Shown: piece after piece, positions 47,609 to 58,881 of the stretch
Layout of the letters: each line of letters begins with the position of its first letter
Position numbering within the stretch: the first letter of the stretch is position 1
Source of the DNA: Neurospora tetrasperma FGSC 2508
Taxonomy: Eukaryota > Ascomycota > Sordariomycetes > Sordariales > Sordariaceae
Reading direction: 5' to 3'
Assembly: GCF_000213175.1 (NCBI RefSeq)
Contig: NW_009799102.1
Span: 570,062 to 634,061 of the forward strand
DNA length: 64,000 nt
Position numbers and translations under genes: made by a program
The notes under the pieces: generated by a model
Seen by the model: the letters and a program-made list of their open reading frames with translations, nothing else
What the model was told of the DNA's origin: nothing
Databases searched by the model: none

Positions 47609-48373
47609 TGCGAATGTGATAGCGAAGTGATTATGCCAAGACGTGAAGAAGGAAAAGCAGGTGAAAGTTGGCCGAGTAATAAAATAGTTGACGAGGAGGA
47701 GTTGGAGGTCAGATTGATGAGAGAAAGATAAGAGAAGAGATGATATTTAGGAAGACAAAAAAGCGGTAGTTGATTCGAGATGATGAAGGTGACGAAGGAA
47801 GAGTCAAGGAGAGAAGGGAGGGGTTGGAGGGGAGGAGGTGGGATTTGGTGAATGGAAAAACATTGGAGGGGTAGTAAACCTGGAGGCACTGCTCAGAAGG
47901 AGAAAAGAAGAGGGCAAAGTGAAATCAAGGTTCTTGTCAGGTTTGGAGGTGAATATTACATGCATGAAGGTTGATGTGAAGGTGGTTGGAGATATCGCGA
48001 ATTCATCCCAAAGGATGGCCCATACTGCAAGCCATAGCGGCGGTAACAGATGGGACCAATCGCACAGCGAGCAGCTGCTGAGATGGGATGAAAGGGTGGA
48101 AGAGCTCAACAGGCGAAGTCGTGTCAAAGTAGAGAAAGACATTCAGGCATGAAGAATTGGCCTTCTGAAAGTATAAAGGCAACATGAACCACGGTTGAGG
48201 TCGTGTGAGTGATAGTGCAAGGACGGGCCAGCGTCTAAGTGAAGCGAGGTGGGGCTCCAAAAAGGGGAAATGGACACAAGGGCCTTCGAAAGTAAACAAA
48301 GACCAAGGCCCCTTGGACTGGGCGAAATACCATGGGACTAGAAGATATTGAATGAATCTATATAACAACTTAC
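47609..48373. other. 5' region of doc1, or intron
   Basis: No clear exon on the minus strand. It is either the promoter and leader of doc1 or an intron that links doc1 to the exon at 48374-48629. Confidence 0.35.
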
Positions 48374-48629
48374 GAGGCATTGCGGAAGACTGTTCCCTTG
48401 GATGGACAGGTGTAGATGTTGAAGAAGGTTGTGGCTCAGGTGTAAATCCAGAACCAACTGATCGCATGGCAGCTCGCCGGGCTTCTTCAAGAGCCGCAGC
48501 CTGTGATGATCGAGTCGTCCGTTGGGGGGTCTGCTGGGGCTGCTCGAATCGCAGTCGTTGCCGGGCACGACGAGGACCTCTTGTGACGTCGACCAGGTCC
48601 GCCAGGTTGGTTGGCGGTGTTTCGTCCAT
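48374..48629 (-). CDS. First exon of an unidentified gene, or upstream exon of doc1
   Basis: A minus-strand ATG in a good context (AAAATGGAC) opens MDETPPTNLADLVDVTRG, then an Arg-rich stretch (PRRARQRLRF) and an alanine-rich helix (QAAALEEARRAAMRS). At 48373 the strand reads GTAAGT, a consensus donor, and the translation beyond it looks non-coding. A downstream exon could not be identified: the next coding DNA on this strand is doc1, so this may be an alternative or additional first exon of it, or a short gene of its own. No domain is recognised. Its start faces mre11 across 442 bp. Confidence 0.4.
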
Positions 48630-49071
48630 TTTATTGAAGTGGAAGTTTTCCGCCTCCAGGTTCTCCCTTTGCAGTTGCCTGGCGCAATGTCTTGGAAAAG
48701 TTGAGGCAAGTTCCGTTCGTTTGCTGTTTGCGCTGGAAATTGTTATGGTTCAGTTGTTTTGCCGGGCAAGCACTACTAGTACCACTGTGTAGAATAGAAT
48801 AGAAAGGGCAGTTGCCATTTAGTGAAGTTTGTCCCTGGCATAATGCTCTAGGACAGCCATGTGCTGATAGACAGAAACGCACAGACCTTGTACCCAGATC
48901 GAGCTCATTATCCAAGAAATCCTGCCTGCTTCCATGTGACCTCGTGAAAGTCAACGCGTCAACCAACGCGCGACCCGCTCGTCTCCCATCCGCGCTTCCT
49001 AATTTCAAAGTCGTCGATTGACCAGTTGGTCTGGTATGAAAAGCTAGTGAAAGAAAATAGGATCCGCAAAG
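48630..49071. promoter_or_regulatory. Divergent intergenic region upstream of mre11
   Basis: 442 bp between a minus-strand ATG at 48629 and the mre11 start. It is expected to hold both promoters. It contains ACGCGTCAA and ACGCG motifs near 48954-48970; ACGCG is the core of the MCB cell-cycle element in fungi, but a link to mre11 is only inference. Confidence 0.35.
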
Positions 49072-51516
49072 ATGCCGAGATCAGGTAAGGTTTATGCCCA
49101 TGAGGGAGAACGAAGTCTCTTGCCACACGTTTGCTAACAGACGACCAGAGGCGGACACGATCCGCATCCTCGTCTCAACCGATAACCATGTCGGTTACGC
49201 AGAGCGCCACCCCGTCCGCAAGGATGACAGTTGGCGCACCTTTGACGAGATTATGCAAATAGCAAAGAAGCAGGACGTCGACATGGTCCTGCTGGGTGGT
49301 GATCTCTTCCATGAGAACAAACCCTCGCGCAAATCCATGTACCAGGTCATGCGCTCTCTTCGCAAACACTGCCTCGGCATGAAGCCATGCGAACTCGAGT
49401 TTCTCAGTGACGCTGCCGAAGTCTTTGAAGGAGCCTTTCCCTTTGTCAACTACGAGGATCCCGACATCAATATCGCTATTCCCGTCTTCTCTATCCACGG
49501 CAACCACGACGACCCGAGCGGCGATGGCCACTACTGCTCCCTTGACCTACTCCAAGCCGCCGGTCTCGTCAACTATTTTGGTCGTGTACCCGAGGCAGAC
49601 AATATTCATGTCAAGCCCATCTTGTTGCAGAAGGGAAGGACGAAGATGGCTTTGTACGGATTGAGCAACGTTCGTGATGAGCGCATGCACAGGACTTTTA
49701 GAGACAACAAAGTAAGGTTCTACCGCCCGAACCAGCAGAAAAACGACTGGTTCAATCTTTTGGCTCTTCACCAGAACCATTACGCACACACCCGTACCAG
49801 CTATGTTGCCGAGAATATGCTTCCCGATTTCATGGACTTGGTCATCTGGGGCCATGAACACGAGTGTCTTATCGATCCCGTACGAAATCCAGAGACCGGA
49901 TTCCACGTCATGCAACCGGGGTCCTCAGTGGCCACATCACTAGTTCCAGGCGAAGCAGTCCCAAAGCATGTCGCCATTCTCAACATCACCGGCAAGAAGT
50001 TCGAAGTCGAGAAGATCCCCCTCAAGACAGTCCGCCCTTTTGTCACAAGAGAGATTGTTCTAGCCTCAGATAAGCGCTTCAAGGGCCTGGACAAACAGAA
50101 CAACCGTCATGAGATTACCAAGCGACTGATGGTGATTGTTAATGAAATGATTGAAGAAGCCAATGCGGAGTGGCGCGCTGTTCACGCAGAGGACGACGAC
50201 ATGGACGAGGATATGGAGCCACCTTTGCCGCTTGTACGCCTGAAGGTCGATTACACAGCACCGGATGGGGCCAAGTACGAAGTCGAGAACCCGCATCGAT
50301 TCTCCAATAGATTTACGGGAAAAGTTGCCAACCATAATGATGTTGTCCGCTTTCACTGTAATACCAAAGGAACAAGTAAGTTGAGAGAATTGTGTGATCA
50401 ACAACAGTATGACACTGACTATATACAGAGAACGCTGCAACTGGGCCAGGCGTGCGTGAGGGCATCGCTGAGATACTTGAGTCAGCCGATAGCATCAAGG
50501 TCGACAACTTGGTTCAAGAGTTCTTTGCCCAACAGTCCCTCAAGATCTTGCCGCAAGCACCATTCAGCGATGCGGTCAACCAGTTCGTTAGTAAGGACGA
50601 TAAGCACGCTGTCGAAATGTTCGTCATCGAGTCACTCTCCACCCAAGTGAAGGAGCTCCTTCAGCTCGACGATGACAAGATTGTCGATCTTGACGCGCAT
50701 ATTCAAGATTTTAGACAGGTTATGGAGAAGAGCTTCGACTCTGGTCAGCACAAGCAAGCCCAGCGCACAAAGCGATTCAAGCGGAAGCCCGACGGCTGGG
50801 ATTCCGATTTGGACGGCCACTGGATCAACCAGCCACAAGCGCTCGAAGACATTCCAGCCGAAGTCGAACCGAAAGGAAACGATAGACCGACCAAGAGAGT
50901 GCCTACGTCTGGCGTCACTTTCAGCGACGAAGATGAGGATATGGACATAGACAACCAACCCGTTCCGATTAGAGCGGCGCCAAAACGGGGAGCAGCGGCC
51001 AAGAAAGCAGCACCTGCCAAGAAGGCCGCACCGGCAAAAAAGGCTGCACCAGCCAAGAAGGCACCTGCAAGGGGACGCAAGAAGAAAACTCCGTTTGTAG
51101 ATAGCGATGAAGAAGAGGAAGAGGACTACCCAGAGGATGACGACGAAGAGGAGGCGGAGGAGGAGGATGAGGAGGAGGAAGACGTGATCATGGAGGATGA
51201 CGAAGAAGACCCGCCAGCGCCACCACCGAAGCCCAAGGCCACATCAAGGGCCGCATCTACCCGTGCCTCTGCTCGTGCTACTCCTGTTCGAGTCACACCA
51301 GCTCGAGCCACACAAGCTCGGGCTGCGCCTGCGAAGGCCACCCAAACCCGGACTACTCGCGCGGCGGCTGGGATGAAGCAGACAACACTTAACTTTTCAC
51401 AGTCTCAGAGGGCAAAGGGCTCACAGCAGCAGACGATTGAGATCAGTGATGATGAAATCTCGGATGACGATGATGCGTTTGAGTCGATGCCCGCAAGTCG
51501 CAGTCGTCGAAGGTAA
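49072..51516 (+). CDS. mre11: Mre11 double-strand-break repair nuclease
   Basis: Exons 49072-49084, 49149-50375 and 50429-51516 (introns 64 and 53 bp) give 775 residues starting MPRSEADTIRILVSTDNHVG. The phosphodiesterase motifs are all present: TDNHVG (D16, H18), GGDLFHENKPS (D56, H59), GNHDDPSGD (N123, H124, D125), LHQNHYAHT and WGHEHEC. The capping domain follows, and the C-terminus (about 560-775) holds alanine/lysine repeats of the AAPAKK type, a long Asp/Glu run, an Arg/Thr/Ala-rich stretch and a final SDDEISDDDDAF. Mre11 is the nuclease of the Mre11-Rad50-Nbs1 complex, acting in the nucleus on DNA ends, with the basic C-terminal part in the role of DNA binding. The first exon has only 13 coding bases; the acceptor at 49148 rather than 49140 is chosen because it keeps the frame. 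Confidence 0.95.
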
Positions 51517-52216
51517 TTAGGTTGATATGGATGAAGTTATAGTATAGGTATACTTGCTTCGGATATCTTGGAGCAGGTTGATTTGTGTTCTGTATTAAGG
51601 TTTGGGATGTTGTAAAGGAATCGAATCTCGAGGTTAAGCGTGAAACTACGAGCCATATCAACATAGAAATGTGCCGCGAACTTGAGAAACTAGGTATACG
51701 ATGGTCTACATCATGTTTGAGATGGTTGTGTTACAGTAGATAAGAATAACACAAAAAAATTCAAAGCCGTCAAACCACTCATTTGAGGTTGAGTCAAGCA
51801 CATGTGTAGATGTTCTTACACCAGTCACCATACCATCAACCATGCGAGTGGCCCGAGCTCCCTTGTATAAGAGCCGCCCAGGGGAACTTCCAACCTCCAA
51901 CCTGCAACATCATCCCATTCTTTCCAACCTTCTCAACAAAGCACCATCCATTTCAGTCGTACTTTCGAACAACTGGGATTGAGACCTTCTGGTTCTTTGA
52001 AACTTCCATTTCCACCAGAATTCCTACGCATTTTCGTGCTTCTTTGTCTCCATATCGGTATAATCAGTCACGTGATCCACGCGTCAGTGGCGGCCCGCCC
52101 TGGAACCGATCACGTCTCCCGTCGGAACCTGCAACTACCAATCCAACATTGTCGCTTTTCGCGAACCTGATTTCCTGAAGCCTTCATCTAAAGAGGCTGA
52201 GCGTTCATCAGAAATC
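51517..52216. other. Intergenic region mre11-taf10
   Basis: 700 bp holding the mre11 3' end and the taf10 promoter. The right half is C/T-rich. No other gene is seen. Confidence 0.5.
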
Positions 52217-53097
<881 letters not shown>

Positions 53098-53837
53098 GGG
53101 GGCAGTCACGGTCACGGTGCAGGACTGTCTGCTCTACTGGCGAGAAGGGAGGGGGAGGGGACGGTGGGTGGTTTGCCTGAGTGTGAGGAATGGTGGCATG
53201 GCAGACCGAAGGATGATACTATCTTAACGGGGCAACAGGTGGTTATCTGCTTAAGGAGGAGGATATCAAGAGGATGATGCATCGATGGATGGATGGGCAA
53301 AGGGTCGGCAATCAAGGGTCCAACACGGGAACGGTGCAAAAGGGGTTTGGGGTCATCGGGTCTTCTTTTCTTTTTCTTTTTCTTTTTCTTTTTTTTTTTT
53401 TTGCGCTTGGCGTTCAGGAGGCGCCGTTATGGAAGATTGCCATCGTCCTGTTTGCTCTGTTAACCCGTTATGACTACTAGTCTAGGCTAAAAATAATAAT
53501 ACCTGGCGATACTAGCATTTTTTTATCAATTACAAAGCATAATTAAACTACACCCACAACATATACATGTTCATCTTGAAACAACAGACACAGCAGTAGT
53601 ATAATCCAAGCGAAAGTTCTAATTTGCCCAAAATATGATATGTGTACAGAAACCTGTGCCCTCCTCTGACAATGGTATGGTATGATACAGATAAGCAACG
53701 AAAATATGCTTTTTTGTTTTTTGCCGAAATAAACGCCGCCCACAGAAAAACGTGTCAAACCCGCATCCATCAATCAATCGACTTCTTCTTCTCTTTTCTT
53801 CTTCTTCATCACTGAAGAGACGAAGAAGTTGGTTTGT
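53098..53837. other. Convergent intergenic region taf10-rsm19
   Basis: 740 bp between two stop codons. It contains a long T/C tract at 53362-53402. No gene is seen. Confidence 0.5.
53362..53402. repeat. Pyrimidine tract, TTTTTC units then poly-T
   Basis: Four TTTTTC-like units followed by about 16 T residues, in the intergenic DNA between convergent genes. Confidence 0.85.
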
Positions 53838-54922
53838 CTATTTCTTCTTACCCCAGATGAAGGGCTTGCGTGTACTGTTTGAGGTTTTGAACCATTCAGT
53901 TAGTGTCCAATTGTTCATGTCCATATGCCCAATGTGTCTTTTGTGTTGTTTGTTTTCTGACCACACCACCGTCTACGATCATCATCCCGTGGCGTCCAAC
54001 ACATGTCGCCCGTCCAGCCATTCATGGCTTGCCACCAGCCAATGCCATGGGAATGCCGTGTCAGACCATTGAATTTTGTATACGAAATTTCTTTGGTTTT
54101 TTTTTTTCTTTTCTCACACCGCCAACATTTATGGCATTTCCGCCGCCCCTCCAAGAAAGAAAAAAAAAAGAAAAAGACCCTTTAAAAAAATAATATATTG
54201 AAATGAAGAAATAATAATCAATGAAGAAAAAGAAAGGGAAAAGTAGACTAGTGAAAGTAGGGGAAAAAAAAAAAAAAAAAGAGCGCTTACGCAGAAAACT
54301 CTCCAAGCTTGTGCCCCACCATCTCCTCGGTGACAGTCAAGTCAATGTAGTCCTTGCCGTTGTGTACCTGGAATTTGAGGCCGACAAAGTTGGGCAGGAT
54401 GGTGGCGGACCGGGCCTGGGTGCGGATGGGAGCGATCTTCTTGCCGGGCTCAGGGCGCTGGATGGGGAGACTGTTTTGTGTGTATGAGTTGGTGGTTAGT
54501 AGTGTCCGTTTGCGCGCAAGGTAGGTAGGTACGGTTGCGGGTTTGCGGTTGGATTGGGTTGGACTGCGTCGGTTCGCGGATGGAGAGAATGTCGCGGGAT
54601 GGGCTCGTAGAGAATGGTGGGAATGCGCCGGTCGCGTTGATCGGGAGTAGGAAGGGGAGAGAGTCCTCTGGAGTGCACCGGAGTGCGCCGGCACATTGAA
54701 TTGTCGTCGTCGTCGTCGAGATCGCGGGGATAAAAACGAGGGGGAGGGGTAGTAGAGCTTACGGGACAATGTGCGGACCTGGAGTCGGCGGTACAGGTTA
54801 GCTTGACTGTCTTGGACGGCGCAAAGAGTACAGTATCGCAAGGTGAAGCTTAGGAGGAGACAAGGACAAAATAACATACCCTTCCACACGGATCTCTTGA
54901 AAAAAACCCTTGTCGGCTGCAT
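53838..54922 (-). CDS. rsm19: Mitochondrial ribosomal protein uS19m (Rsm19)
   Basis: Four minus-strand exons, 54922-54880, 54778-54763, 54470-54291 and 53874-53838, splice in frame to 91 residues. The order reads [77 protein letters not shown] and a basic end WGKKK. This is the S19 family signature (SxxKGPx[24 protein letters not shown]) in its mitochondrial form, like yeast Rsm19; cytosolic S15 is longer and different. The protein sits in the head of the mitochondrial small subunit. Exon 2 has only 16 nt and is flanked by CAG and GTAAGC. The last intron is 416 bp and contains long homopolymer runs. The length of 91 matches the family exactly, which supports the exon model. Confidence 0.92.
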
Positions 54923-55023
54923 GTTGGGTGTGAATGAGGAGGACTTTGGTGGTGATGGGGGGTGGCTGCAAATGACGGGAAGAGGCCGGGCGCGTACGCG
55001 ACACTCGGATGGTCTTGAGATCA

Positions 55024-55061
55024 ATCGGTCAGTCGGTCGGTCGGCCGGTCAGTCGGTCGGC
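55024..55061. repeat. CGGT/CAGT tetranucleotide repeat
   Basis: About nine tandem units of CGGT or CAGT (ATCGGTCAGTCGGTCGGTC...). Confidence 0.85.
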
Positions 55062-55626
55062 GAGTCCGGCAGGCAGCAGGCGGAGCGGTTCCAGGTATCA
55101 CGGCGACGGCGGCAGTGACGGGAGCGCTGACCACGGCCGATTTTTGGAACTGCCAAGCCTCCACTGTCGGTTGCCGGCCGGTATACCTTGAACAGACGCC
55201 CCCGCTGACCCTCTCTGGCTGGCTACAGGGTTAGGGGGCATTCATCAAAGCGATTATCGATACAGCAAAAACCCCTGCACGAGCAACCCTGTCTATCCAT
55301 ATCTAAACGCAACGCCCCCATAATGAAATTACACTACGATGATAACCCTTTAAACACCTCTTTTTGTCAAGGTAAGCTACCGTCAATTTACAGATGTCAA
55401 CCCTGCAGTGGATAGAGGTAGGTAGGGAAATCTTCAGTCAAATGATGGACTTGCTTAGTGAACAGAGAAAGCGGGGTCTACTTGATGGCAAAGATCAATT
55501 AGCATTTGTGTTATCGTGCATCTCTTGGGTGCGCGAGGAGAAGAAAATCTATGCACGATACTGCTGAATCTAATGCTATGGTGGTGCGACTCGTGCACCC
55601 TACCCCTGTACTAGCAAGCCCCCCTT

Positions 55627-55672
55627 GTTCGAGCAACAACACTTGGGGCCGAAATCTTGGTGTTACTCGAAC
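55627..55672. repeat. Imperfect 46-bp inverted repeat
   Basis: GTTCGAGCAACAACACTTGG on the left pairs with CTTGGTGTTACTCGAAC on the right around a short GGCCGAAAT centre. It might be a small mobile-element relic or a transcribed hairpin. Confidence 0.6.
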
Positions 55673-58600
55673 TAGGATACAGCAAGTATTATATGACTTA
55701 CATACCGTTTAGCAAACCGGTGGCGCTGGTTGGCACTCTCAGACACTTGCTGCCCGTGCTGCCGTCAATTGGTTCAGGACTAACGCGACTGCGATACTCC
55801 AAAACATAGCATCCCGGATTCCGGACTATTCGGTTGGCATTCTTGGTGGTGGCCGATAACCGGCGTGCGTCCGGTCCCTTGCTTGCTTCGATTCCTGACT
55901 GCAGCTGTGTGGTGCACACGCATCGATTGTGCGCTCTTCTTCAGTGTTGCTCCTTCCCTTCCTCCTCATTTCAAGCTCCATAGCTCGTCGCCACCGCTAC
56001 AGTATGTATGATGTTTGTACATCGTCGATGTAGGACGTAAGGCAGGCGTGAACTGCCGTGCCTGGGCAGGACATGGACTGCGGGCCGTCATGGATTTTTT
56101 TTCCTCTAGGCAAGAGCGCCACCTCAGTCAATATATCAGCCGTGGTTTCCCGTTCGCGTTCACAACCTAAGTAACTTCTTTTTTTGATTTCACCATCCGT
56201 CCGTCTTTTTCTTGCGCATTTGTGGGTGTGCTCGCATCGTCGATGCCCTCAGAATGGCCCCCTTCCTCTCTGGTCTGATCAACATTCGATCGGTTCACCA
56301 GTCTGCGCGCAAAGTCCGAGAAGGGCACCGCATTCGTTCCTCCCGCGAGCCACCTGAGAACAGGGCTGCATTTGTTTACTTTCCACCTCAGCCAGCCATG
56401 GAGTTCAATCATCAAGCAGCTCGCTCGCAATTGTTTGCACTAGCTACCTGTTCAAGATCGACCGTTTCCGGAATAAACTAGTAGGGAGCACTTCCCGTAC
56501 CTGGGTGTCTGAGTGTGCCTTGATCAACTTGTCGGACTACCGCAAATGCGGACGAGTGCCTGAGTATCAGTGTTACCCGTCTCTTCACATGATCTAATGC
56601 TCTCCAGATCCCTCCTCTTTCGGGCTGAACGGTCACTATAACGGCATGGTGCTCCACGAGTAATTCTACCATCATAACGAGACGCCGACTGGCTCGTTAG
56701 CATTGCGTGTCGGAGTGTTCCACCGTTGAGCTTGCTCGCGCGCACGGAACTGAACCAGGCCGTCTCAGGCACCATCTCCACTGAACGGATTCAGCAGTCG
56801 TCTTTCCCAAAATTGACTGGTCACGCTTCTGTCCTGCATCATATGCATGCGCGCCGCACCTGTCAACGCCAGTACCCCTGTCCACTCAGCGCTGCCAGAC
56901 GTCCACCACCACACCACAACCACCACTACACTACGGTCCTACCTATCCGGATCTCCCACGGTCTTCACCAGCGAACACGGGCTGGCTCTTCAACTCCGCC
57001 ATCGTCCCATCCCTGCGTTCATGAGGAGAGAACAAGTGACGGGCCCGGCATGTCGCCATGGACGTTTCAAGCCATCGTCTGGCCAACATCACTATTACGA
57101 CTCGCCAGCTCGTATAAGACGAAACATAGCGTGCATTCGACGTGTGACGTACTCGACCCTCCGTCCAAAAGGCTGCCGGTGCAGGCCAACACCCATTAGT
57201 TACATCTCAGCGGTAACTTTCCCAGATGGGATATCCATTTCTTCGATCTTCACAGGGGATGGGAAATGAGAACATCCATGTCTAGCTGATCCAGATCCCA
57301 TGGGTGGGGACCTTCTAGGTATTTTGGGCTGAGGTGCGGTGTGTCCCCGGGGGTGAGTGTGTCAAGAGGTAGCTGGCGGCTCCGGGCCTTCCTGGCTCCA
57401 GTGTGTACCTGGCGCCACCAGGAATGGAGATGCGCCATGATCGGATAGCGCCATGATCTGATACCGCCAACCCATCTTCTGGGGCTTTTCCAAGTGTTAG
57501 TTCTCCGTGCACAGCTGCTTGTTTCATCCTTCTCCTACTGACGTTTTACGCAGCTAATTCAGAGGCTGCGATGACATACTGTCGAAACACTTTAGGTTCT
57601 GGGTCTCAGACGGCTTCTTCAGACCGGACTAAATTTCCTTAAGCAACCGAAATGCTGTCCTCCCCTCTATTGATGCTCTTCACAGACCTTAGATGAACTC
57701 AGAGAGAGAAAAAAAACATTGCTTCTCAGCCATGGAGAGAAATCCGGGCTCATTACTGATGCGAACGACCCCTTTGTCATGGTCAATGTAGGGTCGAGCA
57801 GCGAACAATTCACCTGGTAGGATTGGTCACCTGCGATCACCGCAAAACTGTCCATGAAAAAAAAAGAAAAGACCCCACGGTACAAGCGAGAACGAGGATT
57901 ACCTCGGTGCTTAGCCCAACACAGTCAGTCTTGCCTGCCAAGACGCACCCGCGAGAAAAGGGGCGGTTGAGCGGAGACAGCCCCGCGCCAACAGCAAAAA
58001 GAGCTAGACATTCCTATCGTCATCATTCATCATCAACTGTCAAAAGGGAGGTGACGATTCGCCCTCGCCAACCCTGCTCCACCTGTCAACTGCTACACCT
58101 CAACCCGAGTCTACCTGGTCGAGCGTGAGGCTTCCATACACCAAGATTGGGTGCTCATGGGTATGTAGTGTAACCTCCGCCTCGATTGTTCATCTCGGAG
58201 ATACTTGTCTTGCTTGTCTAGAATCGTGGCCGGCCTTGGCTTCGAAGATCCCGTCGAAGGCGATCTTGGCCAGACCAAAGCCCAATGGCTACACTACACT
58301 ACACTTCCTTGCCCCACCCGCTTGGTATCCTTTGATTGCGTTCGCTCTCTGTTCCAATGAGATGGTACCTGAACGTCCCTACCTGGCATTCATGCGCTGT
58401 CTTGCCTTTGCGAGACTGCAGCCTTTTCCGCCATCCTTGATCGAGAAAACGTTGCATATCTGTTGAGACAGCTGCAAAAATGAGGGGCTCTAACATCCCG
58501 GATCCCTACGAGACCATGACAACCTTGGGACGCAATGCCTGGATGGATCCCAGTCCGAGATTCATCGGCCGTCCAGATCGGGAACCTGGGGTTGTTGGTC

Positions 58601-58881
58601 TGCTCATAGCTTCTCAGTTGCAACGTGCAGGGACCAGCTGCTATTGGATTGGCTTGAGGGCTGCCCGCTATCTCAGAGACCGGCCGTCTTCTGACCCGAA
58701 TGCACAATATCGGACGTTACTTAGTTCATAAGACGTCCGCTCCTTCTTCACGGCAACCGAAGAAACACTCGGGATATCATGCAGCAGGATGCTGACAACA
58801 GTCTTATATCTGTTTAATATTTAACTCTCGCAGACTTCCAGGTTGCTTCAGACGACTCAACAACGATTTCAGCTTATCATC

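Larger units (their letters stand above)
54923..58881. other. Long intergenic region between rsm19 and the Zn2Cys6 gene
   Basis: Almost 4 kb with no gene I can support. Short frames occur on both strands but have no recognisable domain and no consistent coding bias. It holds the rsm19 promoter, a CGGT-type tetranucleotide repeat (55024-55061) and an imperfect hairpin (55627-55672). Such long upstream regions are common for fungal transcription-factor genes, so the right half may be its promoter and 5' leader. Confidence 0.45.

Noticed and set aside
53752-54072. Plus-strand frames over the rsm19 last exon
   Set aside because: They lie opposite a well-supported exon and intron.
56726-57269. 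Overlapping plus frames of 140-157 codons
   Set aside because: His/Pro/Arg-rich, no domain, no supported splice sites; treated as non-coding.
58125-58731. Short plus frames upstream of the Zn2Cys6 gene
   Set aside because: No conserved content; more likely promoter and leader of the regulator.
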